From: Vicia villosa
Taxonomy: Eukaryota > Streptophyta > Magnoliopsida > Fabales > Fabaceae
Length of the DNA: 64,000 bases
Direction: 5' to 3'
Assembly: GCF_029867415.1 (NCBI RefSeq)
Contig: NC_081183.1
Coordinates: 114,923,061 to 114,987,060, forward strand
Within the stretch, counting starts at the first letter, position 1; each line of letters opens with the position of its first letter. Shown here one piece after another: positions 35,165 through 47,807 of this stretch. The notes under the pieces are model-generated. The model saw only the letters and a program-made list of their open reading frames with translations. It searched no databases and was not told the origin of the DNA. The position numbers and the translations under genes were made by a program.

Positions 35165-36584
35165 ATGCCTCCAAAATCAAGAAAGGGAAAGGAAATTGCC
35201 TCGGGTTCATCATCTCAACCGGTAAGTGCTCTTGTTCATCCTGATTGTAGGGAAAATTTTGAGAAATGGCAGATGAAAAGAAAAATTGTTAGGCAATATA
35301 TCTATAACCCAAATGTTGTCAAACGTATGCATATCCCCGAGGGTGCTAATCTGATTGAACACCAAAATATTCATCCATTGGTGCAATGTGATACTCCGTA
35401 CTGTGAGAATACTGTTAGGGCCTTCTATGCAGGATTTGAAAAAGGGGACGGTTGTAATTTCCGTTTCAAAATGGCTCTAGGTCGCATGTTGTTGACAAAC
35501 GGGCTTGGATAAGCATTTTTGGTTTAAAAATTGTGGGAGATGAATATTGTATGGAAGACGGGGACATACCGGGAAACTATGACCATGTGGCCTACATGAA
35601 ATCTATTCTCAAAGACCCTTCCGTCTTTGACAAACCTAATGAAGCTATAACAGCTGGTCACCTAAAGCGAGATCCTAGGCTCCTAAATTGGGTCATCTCA
35701 AGAGTCATTCGACCAAGAGCAGGAGGTTACTCAAGAATCGAAAGAAATGAAGTGGTGCTCATGTATCTGCTGCAAAACAGAACGCGTGTACATTGGCCTT
35801 ACTTTCTAGCTGCCAAGTTTCATGAGGTACAACAGAAAACTACAGCCCTGTGTTATGGATCAATAATTCAAACAATTGTCAATCATTTCGGCATGAGGCT
35901 TGATCATTTGCCCTACATACGTTGCAACAGTCTCAAGACTTCTCACAAACAACCTTGACCCTGATGGGATATCATTGGGATCCAAATCAGAAAACCTACT
36001 ATCTCATTCAAAAGGGAACCGGGAAAGTCATTTACAATTATGACGATCCCACTGAATTTGGACACATAGCAGGAAATGAAGAAGAAGGCCTTGATCAAGA
36101 CAATGCAAATGATGATGATCACCCTATGGAAGATGTTCCACAAGATACGGATGAAAATTGGAGATATGTTCCTCCTCAACAAGAGGAAATCCCTTGGGGA
36201 TACACAGCTCCGCCTCCGCCGGATCAAACCAACATCATTTCCATGTTAGAAAATATGCAACTCCTACAACAACAGCACTTCGACACACAGCAGCTCCAAT
36301 TCCAACAGATGCAACAGCTCCAACAAGATCGCTATGACGAACAACAACGACAATATCACTCGTTGTACAACTTGGTTCAAGACCACAAAAGCGATTTTGA
36401 GACGTTTGCATCCAACTCGACCCTAAGACAGAATCAGTTTGAAGAAACTGCTTTGCATCGTCATGCCAACATAAGCCAAAGCTTCAACACTCTCAACCTA
36501 TCTGTGCTGGATTTGTTGGAACAAGTTGAAGAAGATCGCCCTCATACATTTCAAAGAGGAAGAGGAAGAAGGGGCAGGCGTTAG
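35165..36584 (+). pseudogene. Extra ORF downstream of copia pol (env-like position), two frameshifts
   Basis: Three overlapping frames form one ancestral protein of about 470 residues: 35165-35512 (MPPKSRKGKEIASG start), about 35490-35958 (KRDPRLLNWVISRVIRPRAG and HWPYFLAAKFHEVQQKTT), and about 35915-36584. Frame changes fall near 35490 and 35915. The middle part resembles the 'putative plant transposon protein' type of domain; the C-terminal part is Gln-rich with probable coiled coil (QLQFQQMQQLQQDRYDEQQ) and ends in an Arg/Gly tail (RGRGRRGRR). No signal peptide or membrane segment is seen, so an envelope role is not supported. SIRE/Maximus elements are known to carry an additional ORF at this place. 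Confidence 0.75.
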
Positions 36585-36956
36585 GATGCATTCTCATTAC
36601 ATCATCTCATTGCATTTCATTTCTCTATTATTATGATCATTTGCTACATGCTCTAAGTACTTAGTTTTTTTTAGAATATTATGTCTGTTGAAATGTACTT
36701 TCATACCTGCTTGGTTCTTATGTTATAACTATCTACCTTTTATCTATTATACTATGAATGCTAACGTTTTATCTATGTTTCTCTCGTTACTCTCCTCTTC
36801 TATTTCGTTGTATCTCTTTTGATGTTGTCAAAGGGGGAGATAGATGCTGAGTGTACGAGGGAGCTCAGTATGCAGCAACTTAAGCTTACGCATACAAGCT
36901 CAGTATGGAGCTTTTACCACTTATTGCCAAAGCTTCTACTATCGGTTTGCCATCAT

Positions 36957-36971
36957 AAAAAAGGGGGAGTA
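36957..36971 (+). other. Polypurine tract of the copia element
   Basis: AAAAAAGGGGGAGTA immediately before the 3' LTR; primes plus-strand DNA synthesis in LTR retrotransposons. Confidence 0.85.
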
Positions 36972-38468
36972 TGTGAATACAAGATCACACTCACAAAGAT
37001 GTTTTTGATTCATGGAAAACTCCACAAGCATACAAGCAACAAGGCACAAGCAGAAGAACTCAAAGAAAAGCAAGCATTGGTCACTCATGACAGAGCAGGT
37101 CGACCTACTATGCATATAGGTCGACTCAATACAAGTAAAACAAGAGGAACTCAGAAAAACAGCAGTCAGGTCGACCTACTCCCAACCCAGGTCAACCTAA
37201 AGTAGAGAAATTTACATATCATTCTGCTAGGTCGACCTACACAACAACTAGGTCGACCTAAACTGAGGAAAGGTCCCCAAAACGTATCTGAAGTGGATTC
37301 TGGTCGACCTACTTCTTTAACAGGTCGACCTAACTGGGAACAAATGTTATTCAAAGAATATGCAGCTCTATTAGGTCGACCTAAGCACTACAAGAGGTCG
37401 ACCTATTTGATCAAAAATGCCAAAATTTCTGGTTTTCTTTGCTCCAACTGATAAGCTCTCATATATATTGTCCAAGGTTCATTATTGCAGTTTTTTTAAC
37501 ACCAACAACTGAAAGATACACAAAGGCTTCTCATCTTCGATCATCGACACGACTCCAACACAGTTATACACAATCATTCTTGCGCTGAGGGTTAGCATTC
37601 GAGATCGATAATGTCCATGGAACGGAATTGAAGATTCCCAGTGGGTGAAGATTTGTGGGGTTTTTGGTGAATAAAATCGGAGGGTTTTATCCTCCGAGAT
37701 AGGTGAATCTTGGGGGTTTTTATCAAGAGGTTTCATCAAGGATCCATTTGAGTGTGAAGATTGAAGAACAAGGGTCCAAGGCAATTCAAGACACTGCAGA
37801 AAAGGGATCAAGTGAAGCTCTTGGGACACCTTGATCTGGCTCAAGATTAAGGGGGAAGAAGATTCAAAGGATCGACAAATTTGGTTTATTGTTTATCGCT
37901 TTGCTTTCTTCTTTGTATAAACTGCTTTCAACATTAATGGAAGATTTCCCAATTTCAATTTGGAATTGGGGGCAGACGTAGTCGTAGCGAGGACGATCGA
38001 CGAACTGCCTGAACAAATATCGTGTTCTTGTCGCTTTTATCTTTTCATTTACGTTCTGTTCATATTTGGTCATAATTGCAAATTGATTAACCATTCAAGT
38101 GTTAAAATTGTGAATTAAGATTCTGCATAAACATCACAATTCACCACATCTTGAATCACCATCAATTTGAATATTATCACCAAGTGTTTGTCTTTTTGCT
38201 TCTTCCATTATCACTGCATTGCAAACCAAAGTTTATCAATTTAGAAGTTAATCGATTTTCTGTTGAGAAATGTATTGATTCGATAACATATCATTTCATC
38301 ATTAATCTCAATTATCTTGTGGTTTTGTCACATATACGACCCTTGCAATAACGGTCCGGAATAGACGCAAGTCGATTCAGAACCGCTTTCGCTTTAGTTC
38401 GAAATAATTCCGAAAAACTCTGTGAGATCTATTCACCCCCCTCTAGATCCTTAGGCCAGCGTCTAACA
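36972..38468 (+). repeat. 3' LTR of the copia element (1497 bp)
   Basis: Collinear with the 5' LTR. Carries the same palindrome array from 37097. Here one palindrome has become GGTCAACC (about 37190), while the fourth doublet, mutated in the 5' LTR, is GGTCGACC. The two LTRs have thus lost different CpGs. Confidence 0.96.
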
Positions 38469-38703
38469 TTCCCTACAAATATTAATTTTTTGGGTATCTT
38501 TGTATTTGCATAAATGTGTTTTTTATGTCGTATTTCACCATGGGGAAACTTTGTGCAAGACAAACACACGTTTTACAACGGAAGGAGTGAAAGGATTGTA
38601 CAAGGGAAGGACTCTGATAAGTGGAGTTTTTTAAACTGTTAGATGTTAGCTTGGCAAGACTCTTGATGACATGATGAATTCCTTTGAAGAATAACAATCA
38701 TAA

Positions 38704-39042
38704 GTTTTTAATCTGACACCTGAGCAAACTGCACCAACTCAGCATGCTACACCAACTGCATATGATGCACCAACTGAGCATGCTGCACAAACTACTATAA
38801 ACACTGCTACAAAGTCTGCTAAGCAACTTGCTACAAAGACTGCTAAGAAAAAAGATGCTGCTAAGAAGACCACTAACAAGGGAAAATCTAGGAGGTGCAA
38901 TGAGAGGTTGAAAGAAGTTAGGAATGCAAAAAGAATTGGTTGGTTTGGTTCAACTTTAGATGCAACATTGGTGTTTAATGATGTGCCTTTTGTGAAGACA
39001 TCAAACAAGTGGGATGATATTGAAAGGAGAATGACTCAGTAA
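38704..39042 (+). pseudogene. MULE transposase-like C-terminal fragment
   Basis: A 112-codon frame after a stop, ending TAA at 39040-39042. It reads as repeated T-P-T and A-T-K blocks (EQTAPTQHATPTAYDAPTEH; TKSAKQLATKTAKKKDAAKK), then RRCNERLKEVRNAKRIGWFG and FVKTSNKWDDIERRM. Lys-rich tails of this kind occur at the C-terminus of plant MULE transposases. It lies just right of the copia insertion and probably belongs to the same old MULE as 28066-28556. The catalytic region is absent. Confidence 0.45.
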
Positions 39043-39913
39043 TTAGGTTGTCCATTAGGTGTCATTTTGGTTATCAAAACATTTCTGTTATGTTGTTATC
39101 GGCCATCTTTTGTTAAGCACATAATGTGCCATTTTGTAACTTATTTTGTAAGGCTTACACTATTAACCCCGTTATATTTTAAATGTCCTGTTTGAAACAA
39201 GCCTGTTATGCACATTATATGCCATTTTGAAACTCATTTTGTAAGCCAAAATTAGGTATCTATCTTTGTTGGTTTTAATGACAATATGCATTTGCCTGCA
39301 ATAACAATAGGCATCTGCCTACAGTGATAATATTTACCTATCTATGTTGCCTATTAATGTATGAACATATTCAAAAAAATTATGTGTATTTCTTATATTT
39401 TGTGCCATTTGAATATATTCACCAATTTGGGTGTACAAATTAACAACATTTCAAACATATTCTTCAACATCCTTTTATGCATTTTGAAAGGCATAATTAT
39501 GCACCGTTTTTATGACTGTGTCACATTACACAACATAAATGATCAATTTTACTAAGTCAACATCATCTTTCATTGATTCAACAACAATACATTACAAAAA
39601 GATGCCTCTCATATTCTATATTGATGTTTTTAATCTTTAAGAGACAATTTAGGACGTAGATGAAGAATGGAAAGAAAAATAAAAGTTAAAACCTAATTCT
39701 TTGTAGTATTTTTGATCAAATTTGCAGCTTGAAATTTGAACATGATACACAACATTAAAGTTGAATAAATAAATACAATATAGAGATAATTAACCATTAA
39801 CAAATAAAACTACAAATTAAAAACTAACAATAAAATAGAAGAAAATAAAAATTAAAAAAAATAAACTTATAAAATAGAAAGAATAAAAAATTCCATTATA
39901 ATGTATAGTATAA
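39043..39913. other. AT-rich flank of the MULE fragment, no gene
   Basis: Degenerate repeats containing GCCATTTTG, GCATTTGCCTGCAATAAC and similar blocks at 39060-39350, then plain AT-rich DNA. No right TIR of the old MULE was recognised. Confidence 0.4.
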
Positions 39914-40253
39914 ATCTATGAAGCATGAACACTTCTAAAATGGTGAAGTACCGGTATCGGATACACGTACTATATTTGTGGTACTTCATTTTTTCTTCAT
40001 TATTTGATTTTGAGTGAAATTTGTGGTCTTTTCAAATATCAATATAGTATATTTATGTATTTTAATTTCTTTGTTATTGTATCTAAAAATTATTTTTTAT
40101 TTTTTATAATTTTTACAATGATATTTTGTTATGAACCTAGCAATTTATTTAGCTACTCATATATTTTATAGATAACTCTTACTTTTTATTAACGTACATG
40201 TACTTTAATTTTTTTAAATAACGGTACCAGTACCCGCACCAGATAGCGTACAC
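39914..40253. mobile_element. Possible short non-autonomous DNA element
   Basis: Ends CTATGAAGCATGAACAC on the left and CATACCTATGTATCATAGG on the right are partly inverted; internal GAAGTACCGGTATC and GGTACCAGTACCCGC are also inverted. The AT-rich middle has no ORF. No clean target duplication was seen. Confidence 0.3.
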
Positions 40254-40584
40254 ATACCTATGTATCATAGGTATACACCTAAATTTTTAAATTAAAATAT
40301 CTATGCAAAATAATAAAAATATAACATTAGAAAATATATATGACCAATATTTTACCAAAGCACCTTTATATTTTAATGAAAGCGGAAAATCCATCTTACA
40401 TATTGAAAATTTGAAACATATTAATAAACTAAGTTTGAATAAGGTATAATATATTAATTAATTGATAATAAGAGAAATAGTTAAAATATTAAATTGATAT
40501 TGTAAAAAAAAATAGATAAAAGAATACAATTTATGTATATTAATAAGAATTAATTATATCAGTCTTACTATTTAATAATCCTTA
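40254..40584. other. AT-rich spacer, no gene
   Basis: Plain A/T-rich sequence with no repeat or reading frame of note. Confidence 0.45.
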
Positions 40585-41200
40585 AGGGTGTGTTTGGTTC
40601 GGGGTAGATGGAGGGAAAGAGAAGAGAAATTTATAATTAAATATGTTTGGTTCAAATTTTAGGAGGAGAAGAGAGGGGATAGGAATAAAATTCTTCCAAA
40701 CCACATTTTTTGCGTCCCTTCGAATCGGGGGATTTGGAGGGCAGTGGAGAGAATCTGAATTTTAATATGTAAAAAAATTATTATACTTATTAAAATATCC
40801 TCAATTTAATTTTAGTATTTCAAACTTATTTATTTTCTTTCGTGTTAGTGCTTCTCTTCTATGTCATTTTTATCGATTGTTTTCATCAACTTATTATAAC
40901 TATTATCTATCTTCAAATTTTTTTACTTAATATAAATCATAATTATTATATTATTTTTATAATTTTTTAAATTTTTATTTATGTTCATTTTTTCTTCTAA
41001 TTTTATTATTTATCCTATTATATTTTCTTTTATATCAAGTCTTAAATCATTTATTCTTCTAATTTTGTTATTTATCCTATTATTTTTTCTTCTAATTTTG
41101 TAATTTCAACCAAACACTTATTTTAAACCAAATATTTATCTGATAAAAAAAATCCTTCCCTTCCCTCTTTCCTCGATTAAAATTCCTCCCCTCCGCCTTA
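40585..41200. mobile_element. MITE-like element with TGTTTGGTT ends
   Basis: Left end GGGTGTGTTTGGTTCGGGG, right end CTTATTTCAACCAAACA, the common inverted-end motif of many small plant DNA transposons. Purine-rich left half (GGAGGGAAAGAGAAG) is mirrored by a pyrimidine-rich right half (CTTCCCTTCCCTC). The target duplication is not clear. Confidence 0.45.
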
Positions 41201-43790
41201 TTTCAACCAAACAAGAAAATTTAACATGAAATACTAAAAATTAAAATGTATTAATATATGTTTTTTGTTATTGTCTGAAAGTATTTCGTACTTTTATTAT
41301 ATTTATTGATGTTTATTGTATAATAACAACTCACATGGTATATGGAAAACGTATGTACATTTATTTCATAAGGTATACAGAAAGTATGTACATTTACTTT
41401 AACTGTGTACATTTACTTTAACTTTTGATGTCTACTGTATAATCATAATTCACAAGGTGTATGAAAAGTGAATATTAATTTTTTAAAGATCTTGTGCAGT
41501 GTATAAAGGTACTGATCTTGTTTATTCTATTTTTTATTTGGACTAATTTTATTATAATTAAGAGACTCTTATATTTTTAGAGGTCCTTTGCAGTATAATA
41601 GATTGTATAACGATTCTGATTCTTCGTTGTTGGAATGAGATGAATATTATATTAATTTAATTATTAGTTAATTAATTATAACAAAAAGAGTTTTGGTGGA
41701 ATTTTTTTGATAAAGATTAATAAGTGAATTAATTAGTAGAAATAGGGTATTGCAAATAAGATAAGATGTAATATGAGTTACTAATGTAAGTTAATGGAAT
41801 GAATATTATTTTTATTAATTAATTTTACATAATGTAAGTTAGGTAGATAAATAACAATGTAAGTTAGGTAGATAAATAACCATAAATAAATTTAAGTTAA
41901 GTTGTAATATGAGTTACTGATGTAATTGTTTTAATTATTATTAATTAATTTTTTGATTTAATTTAATTATTAGAAGTAAGATAAATAACAATATAAGTTA
42001 GGTAGATAAATATTAATTTAATTTAATTTTATTATTAATTAACTATAAATAAAAGAGTTTTGGCGCAGATTTTTTGATAAAGGTTTTATAAAAATTATGA
42101 TTTAGTATGATGAAATATAAAAAATATGTTTTAATAATATTAAATGATATTATAATTTGATACAAAAACAAGTCTATGTATTTAGATATCAATATTTATA
42201 AATTTAAGGCTTGATCGCACTGCTATTATTATTATTATTGATATTTTTAATTTATACTAATATTTGAAATGATTATAATAAAAACTAAAAAATAATTTAG
42301 CATAATGACAACTTTGCAAAAACAAATGTTAAAATAAATATTTTTGACAATTCTAAACTAAAAAGATGTCGGTCAAGTTATTTATATATTATTTTTATTA
42401 TTATTTGGTTTGATAGAAAATTTAAACATTTTTTAAAAAGAGTTAAATTAAAAATAAAGTTTAATCTCATAATTATAGCAAATTATAAAATTTCATAGGA
42501 TGATATTAATTAATAATAAAATGGGCTCTAGAGAGTATATAGAGATATTTAGAATTGGAATCATGGTGTATGTGATGCTTGTTTGAAATTTATTATTTTT
42601 TGAGAAATTGAGAGAAGAGAATGAATATTTACTTTTTTTAATTTTAATGTCTCTTTGATTTTATTTTTAGTTCCCTCTATCTAATTTTAAGCATCTAAAC
42701 TATGTTTGGTTCCTCTTAGTTCAATCACTTCTTTTCTTTGATTCTATTATTACTCTCCTTTGATTTTGTTCTCTATAATGCACTCATTGTGTATTGGTTT
42801 TTTAAAATTAATTTGTAGGAAGTAGGAACAATTATGTTGAATTTTTGTTAGACTTGTAAGATTTTAGAGATTTTTGCATGTTTGAATCATGGGATGTGTA
42901 AGGTGAAGTGGTTGAAGAGAAGGAAAATGTGGTTCTTAAAGACATGGTTGTTAGGAAAATTTTAGAAGAGGAGAGTGTGTTCCAAAGTTGTGTAAAATAA
43001 ATGTGATTCTTGAAGTCGATAGTTTGTTGAGAAAATTATGGAAGAGAAGAGCTTGTTATTTTTTGGTTAAATGTTAGTTGGATTTTGGGCTTGAATTGCA
43101 TGGAGCATATAAATGAAAATAGAATTATTGTGTACTTTCTAAATTGTTAATTTTTAATCATTATTATTATTATTATTAGTTTTTTATTTAACTTAACTGT
43201 GTATCTTTATTTTTAGACTTTTAATTGGAGCAATGTGTAGATGTGCTTCGATAGTGAAATAGACAAATAGAACCCAATAAACATTGTGAATGAAAATAAT
43301 ACTTTTGAATTTTTGTGTATATAAGTTTAAAACTTAATTAGTTATTAAGTCAGTTAACTTAATTTAAGATTTCACTTTAATCACTTATTTAATAATAAAA
43401 GTTATATATTAGTTTTTACGGTTGATTAATCTTTTCTAATAATATTTTGGAATTAATCATTTTTTGTTAAATATTGAGAAAATTGTAATTATATGACATG
43501 ACAACATGACAAAAGTAAAATAGTGAGTCATCAAACATTTTATAAATATATATTCATCTTCATTCAGAAGCAAACCATGTTGTCATGTGTCTTCCAGGGT
43601 TTCACTTTCATCTTCAAAATTTCTCTTCAATATTAAAGATTTTGATAAGTGCTTCAATGTCAAACAACCAAAAAAAAATTATTGATGACAATATGAATTT
43701 TTCTTTCATTACATATCATTGTTTCATGCTTACAATAAGAACCAACACCATTTTCCCCTCAACCAAGAGACAAATACAACAAAATAAAAT
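41201..43790. other. AT-rich intergenic sequence, no gene
   Basis: Long low-complexity A/T DNA. A short direct repeat AATGTAAGTTAGGTAGATAA occurs near 41826 and 41857. A 70-codon frame at 43585 is not convincing. No RNA gene or element recognised. Confidence 0.45.
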
Positions 43791-43794
43791 GTTG

Positions 43795-43900
43795 TAAATA
43801 TTGAGAGAATACCATAGTTGGACAAAAAAGTTTTCTATTGTGAATGTAATTTTGTTACAAATTATCAAAAGTAAATGAAAGAACCTTTATATATAGCGCT
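43795..43900 (-). repeat. Copia LTR fragment (same family as 50971-51281)
   Basis: The blocks CAnAGTTGGA, TTTTCnATTnTGAATGTA, TTnTGnTACAA and AAATGAAAGAA...TTTATATATA are shared with the start of the LTR at 50971. The fragment is cut at about 43900, where the gag sequence of a different copia family begins. Confidence 0.55.
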
Positions 43901-43901
43901 A

Positions 43902-46900
43902 ATGGCTACTATTGATGCTGAATCAGAATCTACATCAGAATCAAACTCAGACTCTGAAGAGGTATTTTGTGAACTGTCTAGAGATGAGCTAGTTTCCAGC
44001 CTAACTGAAATTCTGGAAATCAAGGCTAAGCTTAGTATCAAATACAAAAAGCTGAGAAAGCTCTTTGCATCTGAAACTAAGAAGCTTGAATTAGAAAATT
44101 CTGAACTAAAAAAGAAGTTTTAAAACTATCCAAAGATGCTGAGTTATCTTCTAGTTTAGAAAAGTCTATTCTGAGCATGAAGAATATTCTTAAGGAATAT
44201 GACTTGAGTTTCAGGAAATTTCTATCTAGAGGTATTGGAAGAAGTCAACTTGCCTCTATGATATATGCAGTTAGTGGAAACAAGAGAGCTGGCATAGGCT
44301 ATGAGGGTGAAACCCCATACAAACTTGAATCTGTTGAGGATATGAAAATCACATACAAACCTTTGTATGATCAATTCAAGTATGGCCACTCCCATGATAT
44401 TAGGCTCACATCACATGCTAAGAGTTTCCACATTACACACACAAAGAAGCATGTGACACAAAATAGAAAATATCATGTTGCTCAGACTAATAAATATCAT
44501 GTTGTACCTCCTATTAATTTCCATGCTAAACCCAAGTTCAATCAGAACTTGAGGAGAACTAACAAGAAAGGACCCAAGAAATTGTGGGTACCTAAGGAAG
44601 AGATTATTCATGTTGCAGATATCCTTGGCAGCCAAAAAGACAAAGCAAAACATGTCATGGTACCTGGACTCTGGGTGCTCGTGGCACATGACGGGAAAAA
44701 GGTCTATGTTCCAAGACCTAGTGCTTAAATCTGCTGGCGAAGTAAAGTTTGGAGGGAATCAGAAGGGCTGGATCATTGGCTCTGGAACCATATAAGCATT
44801 GATAACTCTCCTTCCATAACTAATGTTCTGTTAGTAGATGGATTAGCTCATAACTTATTATCCATAAGTCAATTAAGTGACAATGGTTATGATATAATCT
44901 TCAATCAAAAGTATTGTAAAGCTATTAGTCAGAAGGATGGCTCAATCCTATTTACAGGCAAGAGAAAGAACAACATTTATAAGATTAATCTTCAAGATCT
45001 TAAGAATCAGAAGGTAACTTGTCTTATGTCTGTTAGTGAAGAGCAATGGGTCTGGCACAGAAGATTAGGCCATGCTAGTTTGGGAAATATTCTCAGATTA
45101 ACAAACTTAATCTGGTCAGAGGACTCCCTAATCTGAAATATAAATCAGATGCTCTTTGCGAAGCATGCCAGAAAGGGATTTTTTCCAAACCTGCATTTAA
45201 GTCTAAGAATGTTGTCTCTTCCTCTAGGCCGCTAGAACTTCTGCGCATTGATCTATTTGGACCAGTCAAAACAGCATCTGTCAGAGGGAAGAAATATGGA
45301 TTAATCATCGTAAATGATTATAGCAGATGGACATGGGTAAAGTTCTTGAAATACAAGGATGAGTCTCATTCTGTGTTCTTTGACTTCTGCACTCAGATTC
45401 AATCTGAGAAAGAGTGTAAAATCATAAAGGTTAGAAGTGATCATGGTGGCGAATTTGAGAACAAATTCTTTGAGATTTATTTCAAAGAAAATGGTATTGC
45501 CCATGATTTCTCTTTCCCTAGAACTCCACAGCAAAATGGAGTTGTAGAGCAAAAGAATAGGACTCTACCAGAAATGGCCAGAACCATGATTAATGAAACC
45601 TATATGGCTAAGCATTTATGGGCAGAAGCAATTAACATAACGTGTTATATTCATAATAGAATCTCTATTAGACCTATTCTTAATAAGACTCCTTATGAAT
45701 TATGGAAAAACAGAAAGCCCAACATTTCTTATTTCCATCCTTTTGGATGTGTATGTTATATTCTGAACACTAAAGATCATCTGCATAAGTTTGATTCTAA
45801 GGAACAGAAGTGTTTCCTTCTTGGATATTCTGAACGCTCTAAAGGCTACAGAGTATATAATACTGAAACATTGATTGTTGAAGAATCAATCAATATCAAA
45901 TTTGATGATAAGCTTGGTCTTGAAAAGCCAAAGCAGTTTGAGAATTTTGCAGATATTGAAATCTCTAACTCAGACTCTGAAGAACCCAGAAGCAAGGTGT
46001 CAGAAGATCAAGTTGCTGCTTCATTAGAGAATCTCAGAATTTCTGAAGAGCCAACTATCAGAAGATCTTCTAGACTCAACTCTGCTCACTTAGAAGATGT
46101 TATCATTGAGAAGAAAGAAGATCCTATCAGAACAAGAGCATTCCTTAAGAACAATGCAGAACGTCAATTTGGTCTAGTATCTCTTATTAAGTCAACTTCT
46201 GTTGATCAAGCTCTGGAGGATTGTGACTGGATAATTTCTATGAAAGAAGAACTCAATCAGTTTATAAGGAATGGCGTATGGGATCTTGTTCCAAGGCCAA
46301 AAGGATTCAACATCATTGGAACCAAGTGGGTCTTCAGAAACAAGCTAAGCGAAAAAGGAGAAGTTGTAAGAAACAAAGCCAGACTGGTTGCTCAGGGCTA
46401 TAGTCAGCAAGAAGGTATTTACTATACAGAAACCTTTGCACCAGTGGCCAGGTTAGAATCTATTCGCTTGTTAATTTCATTTGCCACTCAGAACAACATC
46501 ACTCTGTATCAGATGGATGTTAAGAGTGCCTTCTTAAATGGTTATATAGATGAGGAAGTATATGTCCACCAACCTCCTGTTTTCGAAGACTCTAAGTCTC
46601 CAGAACATGTTTTCAAATTAAAGAAATCATTATATGGCCTGAAGCAAGCTCCTAGAGCTTGGTATGAAAGATTAAGTTCTTTCCTTCTGGATAATTGTTT
46701 CCCTAGAGGACAAGTGGATACAACACTCTTCTGTAAAACCTTTAAAAAGGATATTTTAATTTGCCAAATATATGTTGATGATATTATCTTTGGGACATCT
46801 AATGCTACCCTTAGAAAGGAGTTTGCTAAATCTATGCAGGCTGAGTTTGAAATGAGCATGATGGGAGAACTCAAGTATATCCTTGGGATCCAGATCAATC

Positions 46901-46919
46901 AAACTTCTGAAGGAACTTA
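43902..46919 (+). pseudogene. Truncated second copia gag-pol (5' and 3' deleted)
   Basis: Starts in the C-terminal part of gag (DELVSSLTEILEIKAKL) with no 5' LTR. A frameshift near 44105 and another near 44655 separate gag from the protease (WYLDSGCSWHMTG, D-S-G intact). A stop at about 44793 and further breaks interrupt the integrase zinc-finger region (WVWHRRLGHASLGN, EACQKG). One long frame (45346-46919, 524 codons) then carries the integrase core ([18 protein letters not shown]) and most of the reverse transcriptase ([23 protein letters not shown]). It ends abruptly after ELKYILGIQINQ; RNase H is missing. The sequence is related to, but clearly distinct from, the 28.5-38.5 kb element. Confidence 0.9.
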
Positions 46920-47807
46920 GTTGTTTTCTTGTTTTTATGCATCTGTTTCTTGCATCTGCTTCTATCTGTTTTGTACTTCTGATAAATTTTGATCAATGAA
47001 ATATTATCTTATTCTCTTTATGTGTCTTTTATCATCTGAATCTTTTAATGCTTTTTGATGTTATGACAAAAAGGGGGAGAATTTTAATGCTTTATCATAT
47101 CAATTGCTGGGATTAAGTCTCAACATTCCTAACATTATTTGCAAGGTCTTTGAGATTTTTGCAGGATTGAATATATTCTGAAAAAGCTCAGCATGAGAAG
47201 CAAATACATGAGGAAAAGCAATTCTATAAAGAAGCAAGTTCTTAAAGTTTTGAAGAAAGCTTAGTGCTGTGAAGCTTCAAGATCAGAAGCTAGAAGAAGA
47301 ATGTTCTGATATTCATCTTAGAATGCTCTAATATATTCTTTTTTGAATACTCTGATACATTTTCTTTCTCAAGAATGTTCTGATACATTCATGCTCTGAT
47401 ATTTTCATCTAGTATGCTCTGATACATTTCAGGATGTAAAGATGATCTGATGATGCTCTGATACATTCAAGAATGTTATGATATAATCAAGCATTCTATT
47501 ACAAAGAAGAAATTCAAAGCTCTGAAGCTGTCCTATGGAAGTAAGAAGCAGAAGCTCTGAATATTCTGAAGTTCTAGGCAAAGTGAAAGTCTCTACTGAA
47601 ATGAAAAATACTCAGGGAAGTCTTTTATTTATAAATTATTCTAGTATTTATTTCAGGGGGAGATTGTTAATCTCAGGGGAGACATATTCACACACTCTGT
47701 TTATATGCTTATGTTATAACTGTGTAATTGTCCTTGGTCATCTGTTATTCTGATTGCAAATTCATATCAATTATATATGTTTTTGTCATCATCAAAAAGG
47801 GGGAGAT
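46920..47807 (+). other. Untranslated 3' region of the second copia
   Basis: Includes two GGGGGAGA purine tracts (about 47073 and 47797); the second directly precedes the LTR and is the probable PPT. From 47305 to 47480 about nine degenerate copies of GCTCTGATACATTC recur at irregular intervals of 11-28 bp. Confidence 0.6.

Larger units (their letters stand above)
28557..38468 (+). mobile_element. Complete Ty1/copia retrotransposon, SIRE/Maximus type
   Basis: 9912 bp, LTR-bounded (TG...CA), flanked by the 5-bp duplication TTCCC (28552-28556 and 38469-38473). Order: 5' LTR, PBS, gag, protease, integrase, reverse transcriptase, RNase H, then an additional ORF, PPT, 3' LTR. The size, gene order and extra ORF after pol point to the SIRE/Maximus lineage. 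LTRs differ by an estimated 2-3%. The coding region has one in-frame stop in gag-pol and two frameshifts in the third ORF, so this copy is not autonomous. Confidence 0.96.

Noticed and set aside
35165..36584. True envelope gene making the copia element virus-like
   Set aside because: No signal peptide, cleavage site or membrane segment visible; called only an extra ORF.
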